A DNA stretch of 64,000 bases from Aquimarina sp. MAR_2010_214. GTDB taxonomy: Bacteria; Bacteroidota; Bacteroidia; Flavobacteriales; Flavobacteriaceae. Shown piece by piece: positions 34,075-42,832 of the stretch (its first letter is position 1; every line of letters begins with the position of its first letter). The position numbers and the translations under genes are program-made. The notes under the pieces were generated by a model. The model saw only the letters and a list, made by a program, of their open reading frames with translations, did no database searches and was not told where the DNA came from. The stretch lies in assembly GCF_002846555.1 (NCBI RefSeq), contig NZ_PJMS01000001.1, positions 4,634,501 through 4,698,500 on the forward strand, written 5' to 3'.

Positions 34075-35409
34075 TTATACAACTGCTTCTAAAGGTGTTT
34101 GAAACAGTTTTTTATTTAAAAACTTTAGTGTTGGTATTTTATCTTTGGTATCTACCAAAATAGATATATTATTATTACTTCCTCCATAGGATACCATACG
34201 CACAGGAATGAAATTCAAAATTTCAAAAAGTTTATATGAATTTTTATCATTGATAACTGATTCTCCTACTATACATATAATGCTATGATCTTGCTCTACT
34301 GTTATTTCTGCGTATGCTTCAATTTCTTTTACAATTTCATCAAGGTTATTAGTATCGTCAATTGTTAATGATATAGCAATCTCTGAAGTTGTTATCATAT
34401 CAATTGAAGTATTGTAATTATCAAAGACTTCAAAAATTCTTCTTAGATACCCATGAGCCATCAACATTCGATTCGACTTGATCTTAATTGCTGTAATTCC
34501 ATCTTTTGCAGAAATTGCCTTTAATCCTTTTTGATAGGTTTTATTAGAGATTACGGTTCCTGGAGCTTCGGGATCAAATGTATTTTTAAGAAGTACCGGT
34601 ATATCTTTACCCACTACTGGAGAAACGGTTTGTGGATGAAGAATTTTAGCTCCGAAATATGCCAATTCTGCCGCTTCATTATAGGTTAGGTGAGAAATCG
34701 GATGTGTTTCTTCAACATATCTGGGATCATTATTATGTAACCCATCTATATCTGTCCATATTTGTACTTCGGAAGCATTTAATGCCGCTCCGATAATTGT
34801 AGCTGTATAGTCACTTCCTCCTCTTTTTAAATGACTAATTTGTCCTACCTCATCTCTACATACAAATCCTTGGGTAATATACAATGAAGACTCAATCCCA
34901 TTCTCTATTATTTTATGTAGTTTTTCGCTAACCTTATCTATGTTTGGATTTTCAACAGACTCTACACACATAAATTCCTTTGCATCTAATAAAACATTAG
35001 GTATTCCGACTGAACTTAGATAGCCTGAGAAAATATATGTTAAGAGCGTTTCTCCATAGGTAATAAGCTTAGAATTAATAACCTCTGAATATTCTTGACT
35101 AGAGATCTCGAACATTTCTGTAATCATTATAGACAAGCCATCTTTAAGAATATTTCTTGTTTCCTGATCTTCGATTAGCTCATCAATAACATCACTGTGT
35201 TTACTTTCTAATCGATGTAAATTTCTTGTAATAGCATCAACATCATTAAATTTCACATTTTCAACCAGACGAATTAACTGATCTGTAACACCAGACATTG
35301 CAGAACAAACGACAACTTTATTTTCTTGATCTGAAATCAAAATTTCCTTTACTATACCAAGATTCTCAACAGATCCTACAGAAGTTCCTCCAAATTTTAA
35401 AATTTTCAT
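34075..35409 (-). CDS. lysC: Aspartate kinase (monofunctional)
   Basis: 444 residues from the ATG at 35409 (MKILKFGGTSVG); a TTG one codon earlier is less likely. The amino-acid kinase domain begins with KFGGTSV and contains GFVCRDEVGQISHLKRGGSD, then WTDIDGL. Two C-terminal ACT domains (about 300-444, VIISKTYQ-type linker then ITAIKIKSN and ICIVGE) should bind lysine or threonine. It phosphorylates aspartate, the first step toward lysine, threonine and methionine. It is divergent from an ACT-like protein gene, with 111 bp between. Confidence 0.92.
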   Translation of the reverse strand: MKILKFGGTSVGSVENLGIVKEILISDQENKVVVCSAMSGVTDQLIRLVENVKFNDVDAITRNLHRLESKHSDVIDELIEDQETRNILKDGLSIMITEMFEISSQEYSEVINSKLITYGETLLTYIFSGYLSSVGIPNVLLDAKEFMCVESVENPNIDKVSEKLHKIIENGIESSLYITQGFVCRDEVGQISHLKRGGSDYTATIIGAALNASEVQIWTDIDGLHNNDPRYVEETHPISHLTYNEAAELAYFGAKILHPQTVSPVVGKDIPVLLKNTFDPEAPGTVISNKTYQKGLKAISAKDGITAIKIKSNRMLMAHGYLRRIFEVFDNYNTSIDMITTSEIAISLTIDDTNNLDEIVKEIEAYAEITVEQDHSIICIVGESVINDKNSYKLFEILNFIPVRMVSYGGSNNNISILVDTKDKIPTLKFLNKKLFQTPLEAVV

Positions 35410-35489
35410 CAATCTAGCTTTTACTGTTTTTTAACAGTGCATAGTTAATTAATAACTCACAAATAATAAATATTTTAAAAGAAAAAGCA

Positions 35490-35497
35490 TAAATTTG
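35490..35497 (+). promoter_or_regulatory. -7 promoter element TAAATTTG for the ACT-like gene
   Basis: TAAATTTG fits TAnnTTTG exactly and ends 23 bp before the ATG at 35521. No TTG is found at the usual distance upstream, so only the -7 half is supported. Confidence 0.4.
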
Positions 35498-35520
35498 TAC
35501 AGAATGTTAAATATATAACA

Positions 35521-36165
35521 ATGAAAACGATTACAGATTGTGTACACAATATATTAAGGCATCAGCCTTTTCTAGAGGATGCATTATCAAGGGATATTAT
35601 CAATTTTAGCTCATTAGCTGTTGATCTTTTACCAAAAGTGGAAAAAATCATGAAAAAACCTGTTAAACCAGGTTCTATTGTAATGGCATTGAGGCGTTAT
35701 CATCCTAGAAAAATAAAGCATATTGATAATTTAAGAAACCTTGGTGACATTGTAGTGCGATCAGGGATCACAGAATATACATTTCTAAATTCTAACAGTA
35801 TATTAACTAGCCAGAGTAATCTTTTAGAAAGTGTAAAAAACGAAACAAAAGCTTACTTCACCTATTCTAGCAATTTTCAAGAGAGTAATATATTAGTAAC
35901 TTCTTCACTTAAACCAACTGTTGAAAAACATTTCAAAAATGAAGTTTGTATTTCTGTGGCAGACAATTTATCCTCTATTTCTATTGCTTTACCAGAAGAT
36001 AACTCTAAAGTAATTGGTTTATATTTCTATATTTTCAAGTTACTATCTTATGAAGGTATTCCTGTTTTTGAGGTTATTTCCACTTCAAATTACTTCACTT
36101 TATTTTTAGAAAAAGAATATGTTAACAAAGCGTTTTTATTAATGAATGAGATTAAAGAAGATTAA
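35521..36165 (+). CDS. ACT-like regulatory protein next to aspartate kinase
   Basis: 214 residues. The N-terminal half (DCVHNILRHQPFLEDALSRD, INFSSLAVDLL, VKPGSIVMALRRY) looks like a small helical domain. The C-terminal half has two ACT-like beta-alpha-beta units (ISIALPEDNSKVIGLYFYIF, then VFEVISTSNYFTLFLEKEYV) with the typical last strand of ligand-binding ACT pairs. I do not recognise a named family. Its position back to back with lysC and the ACT-like fold suggest it senses an amino acid or modulates the kinase or its expression. That is inference. Confidence 0.75.
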   Translation: MKTITDCVHNILRHQPFLEDALSRDIINFSSLAVDLLPKVEKIMKKPVKPGSIVMALRRYHPRKIKHIDNLRNLGDIVVRSGITEYTFLNSNSILTSQSNLLESVKNETKAYFTYSSNFQESNILVTSSLKPTVEKHFKNEVCISVADNLSSISIALPEDNSKVIGLYFYIFKLLSYEGIPVFEVISTSNYFTLFLEKEYVNKAFLLMNEIKED

Positions 36166-36178
36166 CTTTATAATATAT

Positions 36179-36205
36179 AAAAACCCTGCATAAAGCAGGG
36201 TTTTT
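36179..36205. terminator. Bidirectional intrinsic terminator between convergent genes
   Basis: AAAAACCCTGC (36179-36189) and GCAGGGTTTTT (36195-36205) form an 11-bp stem with an ATAAA loop. It serves the plus-strand ACT-like gene (ends 36165) and the minus-strand M13 peptidase gene (ends 36228), both just outside it. Confidence 0.9.
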
Positions 36206-36227
36206 AATAAATTCTCTATATCATATT

Positions 36228-38297
36228 TTACCAAATATTCACTCGTTTTTCTGGTGCTAAATACATTTTATCTCCTTCTTTAATATCAAATGCTTCATAA
36301 AATGCAGGAACATTTAATAAAGGTTGTACAGCTCGTATTTTACCTGGAGAATGTGGATCTGTTTTTATTTGAGTTCTTAAAGCATCATCACGCACTAAAG
36401 TACGCCATACCGTAGCCCAAGACATAAAGAAACGTTGTTCTGCAGTAAATCCATCGATATCTTCTGGTCTACCATTTTCTGCTAAAAACTTCTGAAGTCC
36501 ATCATATGCTCCTAATACTCCTCCTAAATCTCCAATATTCTCACCTAATGTAAATTTACCATTTACAAATACACTATCTAGTACTTCTAAAGCACTATAC
36601 TGCTCTGCTAGTGCATCTCCTCTTTCTGTAAAAGCCTTAAGATCATCTTCTGTCCACCAGTTTTTAAGATTTCCATCTGCATCAAAACGAGCTCCAGAAT
36701 CATCAAAAGCATGAGATATTTCATGACCTATCACTGCTCCAATTCCTCCGTAATTAACCGCTTCATCTGCAGTGTAATTATAGAATGGAGGTTGAAGTAT
36801 TGCTGCAGGAAATACGATTTCATTATTAAGTGGATTAAAATATGCATTAACCGTTTGCGGCGACATCCCCCATTTTGTTTTATCAACTGGCTCTCCTATA
36901 TCCTCGTAGTTTTTATCTGTAGCCCACTTATTTACAGCTACCATATTTTCAAAATAAGTTTTATTTGCAGATACTTCCATTTTAGAATAATCCTCCCACT
37001 TATCTGGATAACCTATTTTAACTGTAAATTTATTTAGTTTTTCGATGGCTTTTGTTTTAGTTTCATCTCCCATCCAATCCAAATTCTGAATACGTGCTTT
37101 ATAAGCATCGATTACATTGGCGATCATTTTTTCTGCTTTTGCCTTAGCCTCTGGCGGAAATTTTTCATCTACATACAATTGTCCTAAAGCCTCTCCTACA
37201 GTACCATTAACTACTGCCAAAGCTCTCTCATCAGCAGGACGTTGTTCTTTCTGACCTCTTAGGTACTTACTGTAAAACTCCCAATTAATTTTTTCTATAT
37301 CTGTAGTTAATTGATTGGTCGCACTATTAAAAGTATCCCATCTTACCAAAGTTTTTAAATCTTCGATAGGTGTATTCTTTAAGAATCCATCTAATGCCTT
37401 AGTATAACGTAATTGAGCAATAATTATAGTATCAAACTTTTTGGTAACACCAAGATCACTGATCAATTTACTGAAATCAATAGCAGATAAGATCTTATCT
37501 GCTTCTGCTATTGTTCTAGGGTTATTATAGTTACGAGCATCTCTTCTTTCTACTTTATCTAATCTTGGCTCTGCCAATTTGGTTTCAAGCTCAAGAATTT
37601 TACTTGCTGAAGCAGTAGCATCAGATTCTGAGTCTCCCAATATTTGTAGCATTTTAACAATATGCTTTTTGTATTCCTCACGAATCTCTTTTGACTTATC
37701 ATCCTGATCTAAATAATAATCACGATCAGGTAACCCTAATCCGTTTGCTCCTAAATATACAGCATTCATTGCACTGTTATTTAGATCTGCTTGAATACCG
37801 ATACCCATAAATGGTGAAGAAACTGAAGGGTTTTTCGCCAGTACCGTTTGTAAATCGGTTAAATTTTTAATTGATGCAATATCATCAAATGCAGGCTGTA
37901 ATGGTTTTATACCAGCCTCGTTTCTTGCTATTGTATCTAGTTTTGTATCAAAAATAGCTAGTGCCTTTGCCTGATCTGTATCTGCACCATATTTTCCACT
38001 TTTTTTAGCTTTTGCTAAAATATCTAACACATCCTGATCTGTAGACTTACGCAGAACTCCAAATCCCCCCCAACTAGTACGATCATCAGGAATTTTTGTG
38101 TTTTTCATCCAACTCCCATTAACATAGTTATAGAAATCTTCTTTAGGACTCACATCTGTATCCATATTTTCTAGAGCTATCCCAGGAACCTTTTTTACTT
38201 CAGCCACAGCTTCACTTTCGCTATCACTATTCTTTGTTTCATTTTTACAACTTACAAAAGCGAGAACAAATGCTGCTAAAAAGTAAGCATTTTTCAT
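36228..38297 (-). CDS. M13 (neprilysin/PepO) family metallopeptidase, lipoprotein
   Basis: About 689 residues from the ATG at 38297 (MKNAYFLAAFVLAFVSC), which gives a clean lipoprotein signal; longer starts have a polar N terminus. After the lipobox and a Glu/Ser-rich linker comes the M13 N-terminal domain (DVSPKEDFYNYVNGSWMKN). The C-terminal catalytic domain has NAYFNPLNNEIVFPAAIL, the zinc motif HEISH (H525, E526, H529) and the third-ligand region GENIGDLGG. It is a zinc endopeptidase for oligopeptides, likely on the outer face of a membrane. It is monocistronic. Confidence 0.93.
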   Translation of the reverse strand: MKNAYFLAAFVLAFVSCKNETKNSDSESEAVAEVKKVPGIALENMDTDVSPKEDFYNYVNGSWMKNTKIPDDRTSWGGFGVLRKSTDQDVLDILAKAKKSGKYGADTDQAKALAIFDTKLDTIARNEAGIKPLQPAFDDIASIKNLTDLQTVLAKNPSVSSPFMGIGIQADLNNSAMNAVYLGANGLGLPDRDYYLDQDDKSKEIREEYKKHIVKMLQILGDSESDATASASKILELETKLAEPRLDKVERRDARNYNNPRTIAEADKILSAIDFSKLISDLGVTKKFDTIIIAQLRYTKALDGFLKNTPIEDLKTLVRWDTFNSATNQLTTDIEKINWEFYSKYLRGQKEQRPADERALAVVNGTVGEALGQLYVDEKFPPEAKAKAEKMIANVIDAYKARIQNLDWMGDETKTKAIEKLNKFTVKIGYPDKWEDYSKMEVSANKTYFENMVAVNKWATDKNYEDIGEPVDKTKWGMSPQTVNAYFNPLNNEIVFPAAILQPPFYNYTADEAVNYGGIGAVIGHEISHAFDDSGARFDADGNLKNWWTEDDLKAFTERGDALAEQYSALEVLDSVFVNGKFTLGENIGDLGGVLGAYDGLQKFLAENGRPEDIDGFTAEQRFFMSWATVWRTLVRDDALRTQIKTDPHSPGKIRAVQPLLNVPAFYEAFDIKEGDKMYLAPEKRVNIW

Positions 38298-38467
38298 TTT
38301 TATACTCATTCTGTTATTAAATTTAAGATTAGTTATTAGTATGTATGACGTTTGAACCATAGATTCGTTACGCATATCATGCATGTAATTTATATAAAAT
38401 GAAATGTGCTAGTAAATTTTAGCCTTAGTTTTAACGAAAAAATAAGATTTAATATAAATACTTATTA

Positions 38468-38923
38468 TTATTTTAATAAACGCGTATCAAAACAAAATGG
38501 TTCAATATCTAGAAGTTTTACCTTATCAAACTCTGGATGCATAGGGTTTACAAGAAGGTTTTTTTCTTTTGGGATTATAATACTGGGTACTTTAAGTCCT
38601 AGAAACTCTTCTTCAACGATCCATTGCATTGCAAAATTCTGAATCTCAATAGGCACAGGGATTTTATTCCAATCTTCTGGTATTTTTTCTATATCAATTG
38701 TGGTAATCAATGTATCAGGTACTTCTATTGTAGCAATCGACATATCATCTGGAAAATATGCTGCAGGTAAATGAGCAAGTACTTCGAGAGCCGAAAGGGC
38801 AGCTGTAGTACTAGTATACAATACAGCAACTCCTTTAGGGTTCCATCTTCCTCCTACTGTTTTTGCCCCTATTCCGGTAAGATCTTTTATGTATTTTTGT
38901 TTAGCTATTCGATATACTCGCAT
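38468..38923 (-). CDS. RES-domain toxin (NAD+-degrading) of a Xre-RES toxin-antitoxin pair
   Basis: 151 residues. The RES fold is recognisable from MRVYRIAKQKY at the N terminus and GGRWNPKGVAVLYTSTTAAL, with likely active residues R26, Y36 and E47. Known RES toxins deplete NAD+ by phosphorolysis and stop growth. The ATG shares one base with the antitoxin stop codon (TAATG), so it is translated after the antitoxin. The length is normal for the family and no damage is seen. Confidence 0.9.
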   Translation of the reverse strand: MRVYRIAKQKYIKDLTGIGAKTVGGRWNPKGVAVLYTSTTAALSALEVLAHLPAAYFPDDMSIATIEVPDTLITTIDIEKIPEDWNKIPVPIEIQNFAMQWIVEEEFLGLKVPSIIIPKEKNLLVNPMHPEFDKVKLLDIEPFCFDTRLLK

Positions 38924-39375
38924 TAGGCAAAAATTCCATGTTCTATTCTAACTAATTCTTCATTAAGTAACTGAAAACCAAACGTAGTATCTAATAATTC
39001 TTTTGGTTTTTTCATGGCTAACGCCACACTTGGATGTCCCATCCAATTTTTAAAACGAGAAAGGTCACCAAAAATATTTTCTCCTTTGGCATATAGTTTT
39101 GCCAATTGTAATACTCTAGCACTAGCTTCTGTTCCTAATTTTTTATTTAAATCATAACGCTGGATAGTACGTTCAGATATATGCAGTATTTGTGCCAATT
39201 CTTTAAGGTCATAACCAATAGTTTTAGCAAGATGTAACAATGCCTTTTTATCTATACCATTTCTTGATAGTTCAATAAAATCATACATGTTACGTAAAGG
39301 GATGTCTATATTAAGGTATCGTAATAAGCCTTTATTTTCAAAACTATCAAAATCTAATGGAGATACTGCGCTCAT
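38923..39375 (-). CDS. Xre/ParS-type antitoxin (MbcA-like toxin-binding domain)
   Basis: 150 residues. The N-terminal and central part (LLHLAKTIGYDLKELAQILH, ISERTIQRYDLNKKLG) is the Xre-like helix-turn-helix. The C-terminal antitoxin domain (ENIFGDLSRFKNWMGHPSVA, LLDTTFGFQLLNEEL) is the conserved DUF2384 region that binds the RES toxin. It neutralises the toxin and should repress its own operon. A possible operator with two ATGACAA boxes lies just upstream. Confidence 0.88.
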   Translation of the reverse strand: MSAVSPLDFDSFENKGLLRYLNIDIPLRNMYDFIELSRNGIDKKALLHLAKTIGYDLKELAQILHISERTIQRYDLNKKLGTEASARVLQLAKLYAKGENIFGDLSRFKNWMGHPSVALAMKKPKELLDTTFGFQLLNEELVRIEHGIFA

Positions 39376-39388
39376 GATTACATATTTT

Positions 39389-39421
39389 ATGACAAAAATA
39401 CAAAAAAAAATGACAACTGTC
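39389..39421 (-). promoter_or_regulatory. Promoter and candidate operator of the Xre-RES operon
   Basis: The -7 element TATTTTTG is at 39393-39400 (minus strand). Two direct ATGACAA boxes at 39389-39395 and 39410-39416 are 21 bp apart, two helical turns. The second lies within GACAACTGTC (39412-39421), an imperfect palindrome. Autorepression by the antitoxin is inferred. Confidence 0.45.
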
Positions 39422-41725
39422 CTAGTTTACTGTTAAAATTGAATCTAATTGTGGTTTTACCTTATTCAATCTTGCTTCCATAGACCGAACCGCTACAGTT
39501 GACAAGTATCTCCCCAGTGGTAAAACTGGTTTAATCATAAGAACTTCCTCTATATTTTCAGATTCTGAAGAAGAAAGAGGAATCATGGTTGGTTTTAACT
39601 TTATGATATACTTACTTCCTAGTTTTTTGATAATTTCCTGAGTGTGTCCATATCTTACATTCTGCAAAGTTGTTAAAGGGGCTTCGAATTGCGTTTGTGT
39701 TTTTATGATTTTACGCTCCTCACTATTAGCAACAATGATATGTTTAATATTGATTTTATCTTGTAATTCTGGGAAAGAATCATGTAATACATTTCTAAAA
39801 ACTTCTTCAACACCTTTAGACACTATACCTCCTACATTATCATAATACCCTGCATCTGCATATTGATCAGAATATTGTTTATCCGAAGCAGAAGATTTTT
39901 TCACTTCTCCCACTGGTGTTATATAAGGAAACCCTGCATTTATACGCATTGCTGTTGATAGCCCAATAGAGCTATCAGGGTAGTTTTTTTGTAAATTTTC
40001 TATAAAATCACGCATCCCTGTAAGTGGTCTTAGGTGAGTATATTTAACAGGACTTATCACATTATAGTTCCCTGTCTGTGTATGTGTAGTATTAATAAAC
40101 AAAAGTGGTGGAGTTATTCTCACTTTACTATTGGTGATATTATTATAAAAAGATAAAAATTCTTTCTGTAAAATATCTTCATCTGATTTTCTAGAAAAGT
40201 ATTTTTTGTAAGTATCACTCCATTGTTCTTCTAATAATTTGCCCCTATTTTTGAAACGAAACAAACTAGTTGTCTCTTTAAATAAATCTCTACCTAATAG
40301 TGAAAGTAATGAAACAGACAAATAATTTTCTTTATACACTGCACTTGCCTTATATTTCAAGGCCGGGTATCCATTAGTCGGCTTAGTTTTAAAATTAGCT
40401 TTTTTGTTACCAGACATTGCAAGTTGTGCTTCGGCAAAAAACATAGCATTACCCACACTTCCTCCTGATGCTCCTGTTAAGGATAATAAATTTTCCTCAA
40501 AATAATTTCCATTAGACTTCTCATATAAATAACTATGTACTAAAAAAGACCAAAGTCCAGCTCTGGACCCGCCTCCTTCTGATGAAACCAAAAAGACAGG
40601 AAACTTTCCTTCTCTTTTTTCTATGATATCAACTCTATCTTTTATCCATTGATACATATAATGTTCCATAACCGGTCTATCTACTCCCGAAGGTTTTATA
40701 GTAAGCTGATAGTGATCAGAACTTTCTGAAAAAAGTCTGGAAGAAAACAAACATAAAACAACAACTATAGAAAACAAAGGTAGTTTTAGCTTTTTACCAG
40801 AAAGAATTAACACAAAACTGATCATAAATAAACTTAATAATGATAATATCAAAATTGAAAGAGGATTTATTCTACTGGCCCATTCTGGAATAAAATTAAG
40901 TGCAAGAAAAGAAAACAATAATATAAAACCTGAAAAAAGGACAACTCCATAAAAGAGCTTTTGAGGAAATTCTTTTAAAAAACGATAGCTGTTAAACGAT
41001 AATGTAAAGAAAAATAAAGCCAGTGCGGAATTAGACAGAAAAAGATTCCCTAGATCTTTTTCTGTTTGAGTATTTAAAGTCCCCAGAGATATAATAAAAA
41101 TGATCAACCCGACCGACAATAGTACTATAAAAGCATTAGTTTTAGGAATCTTATTAATAAATTCCTGCATATGACTATATATAGTAGGTTCTAATAAAAG
41201 AAAGAGAAAAAAAATACAGTAGATAAGTGTATTTGTTGGTTCTAAAAAATTGGTGTAGATATTATCCAGTTCAAACAGCTTCATCGCATTAAGAATACTT
41301 AAAGCAGAAATAATTAATAATAAAAGTGCCAATATTCTTGGAAGTACTTTTCTCATATGTACTCTAACCTGATAATGATACCTAACCGATTTATTTCTAT
41401 CCTGAAATTTATAATGTTGATTAGGGATAAAGCCAATCAGATTAGAAAACGAGATATCCTTATAATTATAATAGTAGAAATACTTTGGTATATTCCAGAT
41501 CAAAAATGCTGAAACCATAAGTAAGAAAAAATATAAAGGTACTTCAAACAAAAAAGCATCTGCTTGATTAAGAATCAACAATAAATCTATAGTTTGCGGA
41601 AAATGCCATAAAGCGAAATATAAAGCCAAAATAAAGAAAAGGCTAATTAGGTTATTAGACAGCTCATTCAACAGTATTTTAAACCATATACTAAATTGTT
41701 GAAAAAACAACAACAGTTTTATCAT
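39422..41725 (-). CDS. Multi-pass membrane protein with C-terminal patatin-like phospholipase domain
   Basis: 767 residues. The first 340 residues contain about ten hydrophobic helices (for example LISLFFILALYFALWHF, LLALLLLIISALSILNAM-like, LSVGLIIFIISLG). The C-terminal domain (about 370-740) has the patatin pattern: the oxyanion-type glycine block SSEGGGSRAGLWS, nucleophile elbow GASGG (S420) and the Asp of DAGYYDN (D624). It is probably an integral-membrane lipid acyl hydrolase. Patatins with an N-terminal multi-helix region occur in Bacteroidota, but their substrate is unknown. It ends 47 bp from the antitoxin start, same strand. Confidence 0.87.
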   Translation of the reverse strand: MIKLLLFFQQFSIWFKILLNELSNNLISLFFILALYFALWHFPQTIDLLLILNQADAFLFEVPLYFFLLMVSAFLIWNIPKYFYYYNYKDISFSNLIGFIPNQHYKFQDRNKSVRYHYQVRVHMRKVLPRILALLLLIISALSILNAMKLFELDNIYTNFLEPTNTLIYCIFFLFLLLEPTIYSHMQEFINKIPKTNAFIVLLSVGLIIFIISLGTLNTQTEKDLGNLFLSNSALALFFFTLSFNSYRFLKEFPQKLFYGVVLFSGFILLFSFLALNFIPEWASRINPLSILILSLLSLFMISFVLILSGKKLKLPLFSIVVVLCLFSSRLFSESSDHYQLTIKPSGVDRPVMEHYMYQWIKDRVDIIEKREGKFPVFLVSSEGGGSRAGLWSFLVHSYLYEKSNGNYFEENLLSLTGASGGSVGNAMFFAEAQLAMSGNKKANFKTKPTNGYPALKYKASAVYKENYLSVSLLSLLGRDLFKETTSLFRFKNRGKLLEEQWSDTYKKYFSRKSDEDILQKEFLSFYNNITNSKVRITPPLLFINTTHTQTGNYNVISPVKYTHLRPLTGMRDFIENLQKNYPDSSIGLSTAMRINAGFPYITPVGEVKKSSASDKQYSDQYADAGYYDNVGGIVSKGVEEVFRNVLHDSFPELQDKINIKHIIVANSEERKIIKTQTQFEAPLTTLQNVRYGHTQEIIKKLGSKYIIKLKPTMIPLSSSESENIEEVLMIKPVLPLGRYLSTVAVRSMEARLNKVKPQLDSILTVN

Positions 41726-42086
41726 TTTTATAATAATTAGATTTTAAGAATAAGAATATAAATCTAATGAATAAAACGAATACTCATGACAAAATGTATT
41801 CTAAATTAATACTCACTAAATATCAAACCAATTAAAGTGTCTGTTTTCTAAAATTGTTAAAAAAAACCAAAAAAATAGTTTTTATTAAACTACCCGTAAT
41901 TAGAGGGGCGTGCATGGTTTTTGTATCTAAATCACAAATGAAAATCAATATTAAACTCAAAAAAGTTACATTTTTAATACAAAATATTGTATATTGTCGT
42001 TGATTTTATGTTTTACAACGATAAAAAATCATTTTAAGTAGGTATTTACTTACAAAATTTAAGTTCAACCCCAAAAACCAAACTTT
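41726..42086. other. Intergenic region between divergent genes
   Basis: About 360 bp, AT-rich. A small palindrome TACAA-AATA-TTGTA (41980-41993) and a TCGTTG...CAACGA pair (41998-42022) are visible. A GC-richer island GTAATTAGAGGGGCGTGCATGG at 41892-41913 is unexplained. No promoter matched well. Confidence 0.35.
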
Positions 42087-42620
42087 ATGAAAAAATTTCT
42101 ACCCTTATTAGCCTTGTTATTAACAAGCATAACATTTGCTAACACTAAAATTGATATTTCTTATAAATTAATGTCAGTTACTGAAAATACTGTAGTTGAT
42201 GGTTTGGACGAGAATTCTGAAGAAGGTGTTATTTTCATTACAGAAAGTTTACATCTTGAAGCTGGAGTACGTATTAAAGTAAGAAACGCTTGTCTAATAA
42301 TTCTTGGTGATTTAACAGGTAATGGTATTATTGATATCGATGATACAGCAACCGTAACATTAGAAGGAGAAGAGCAAGGACGAATCACTTTTATCAATAA
42401 TTTTTTGGCAGATGATACCTGTCAACAAACTACAGATCAAAAAACTTTTAAACATATAAAAGAAGTTCCCCAAGGCCTTAAATATAGTCTTTACAACATG
42501 TCTGGAAGATTATTAGACAAAGGAGAAGTTGATGATTATATTCAAAATTATATTGACCCAAAGACCTATTTAATCAAAATTGATGGATACAAATTAAAAA
42601 AGATAATTTTCAAAATGTGA
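42087..42620 (+). CDS. Small secreted protein with T9SS-like C-terminal domain
   Basis: 177 residues. The signal peptide MKKFLPLLALLLTSITFA precedes a short beta-rich body containing LGDLTGNGIIDIDDTATVTL, an EF/dockerin-like Asp/Asn-rich loop. The last 50 residues (LKYSLYNMSGRLLDKGEVDD, YIDPKTYLIKIDGYKLKKII) follow the pattern of a type A T9SS sorting domain. It should be secreted or surface-attached. The ligand or function is unknown. Its own terminator lies at 42644-42678. Confidence 0.7.
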   Translation: MKKFLPLLALLLTSITFANTKIDISYKLMSVTENTVVDGLDENSEEGVIFITESLHLEAGVRIKVRNACLIILGDLTGNGIIDIDDTATVTLEGEEQGRITFINNFLADDTCQQTTDQKTFKHIKEVPQGLKYSLYNMSGRLLDKGEVDDYIQNYIDPKTYLIKIDGYKLKKIIFKM

Positions 42621-42643
42621 TTTAATCATTAAAAGTAAGGTTT

Positions 42644-42678
42644 AAAATCCACGGCAATCCTCTGTCGTGGATTTTTTT
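42644..42678 (+). terminator. Intrinsic terminator after the small T9SS-like gene
   Basis: AAAATCCACG (42644-42653) and CGTGGATTTT (42666-42675) form a 10-bp stem with a 12-nt loop, followed by a run of seven T (42672-42678). Confidence 0.85.
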
Positions 42679-42719
42679 AAGAGCACTCTAAACCCTCTGT
42701 AATATAATCCTTTAAAATA

Positions 42720-42752
42720 TTGCTTAATATTTTCAAAAAAAAACTATATTTA
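42720..42752 (+). promoter_or_regulatory. Possible promoter of the hybrid kinase gene
   Basis: TTG at 42720-42722 and TATATTTA at 42745-42752, spaced 22 bp. The -7 element matches TAnnTTTG at 5 of the 6 fixed positions. The start codon lies 80 bp downstream. Confidence 0.35.
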
Positions 42753-42832
42753 GCAATTATCCTCTAAGTTTCTCCCTAGTACCGCCAGTTTTTTAATACT
42801 AAAGACGTAAGAGCTTAATCAAATTAATTACT

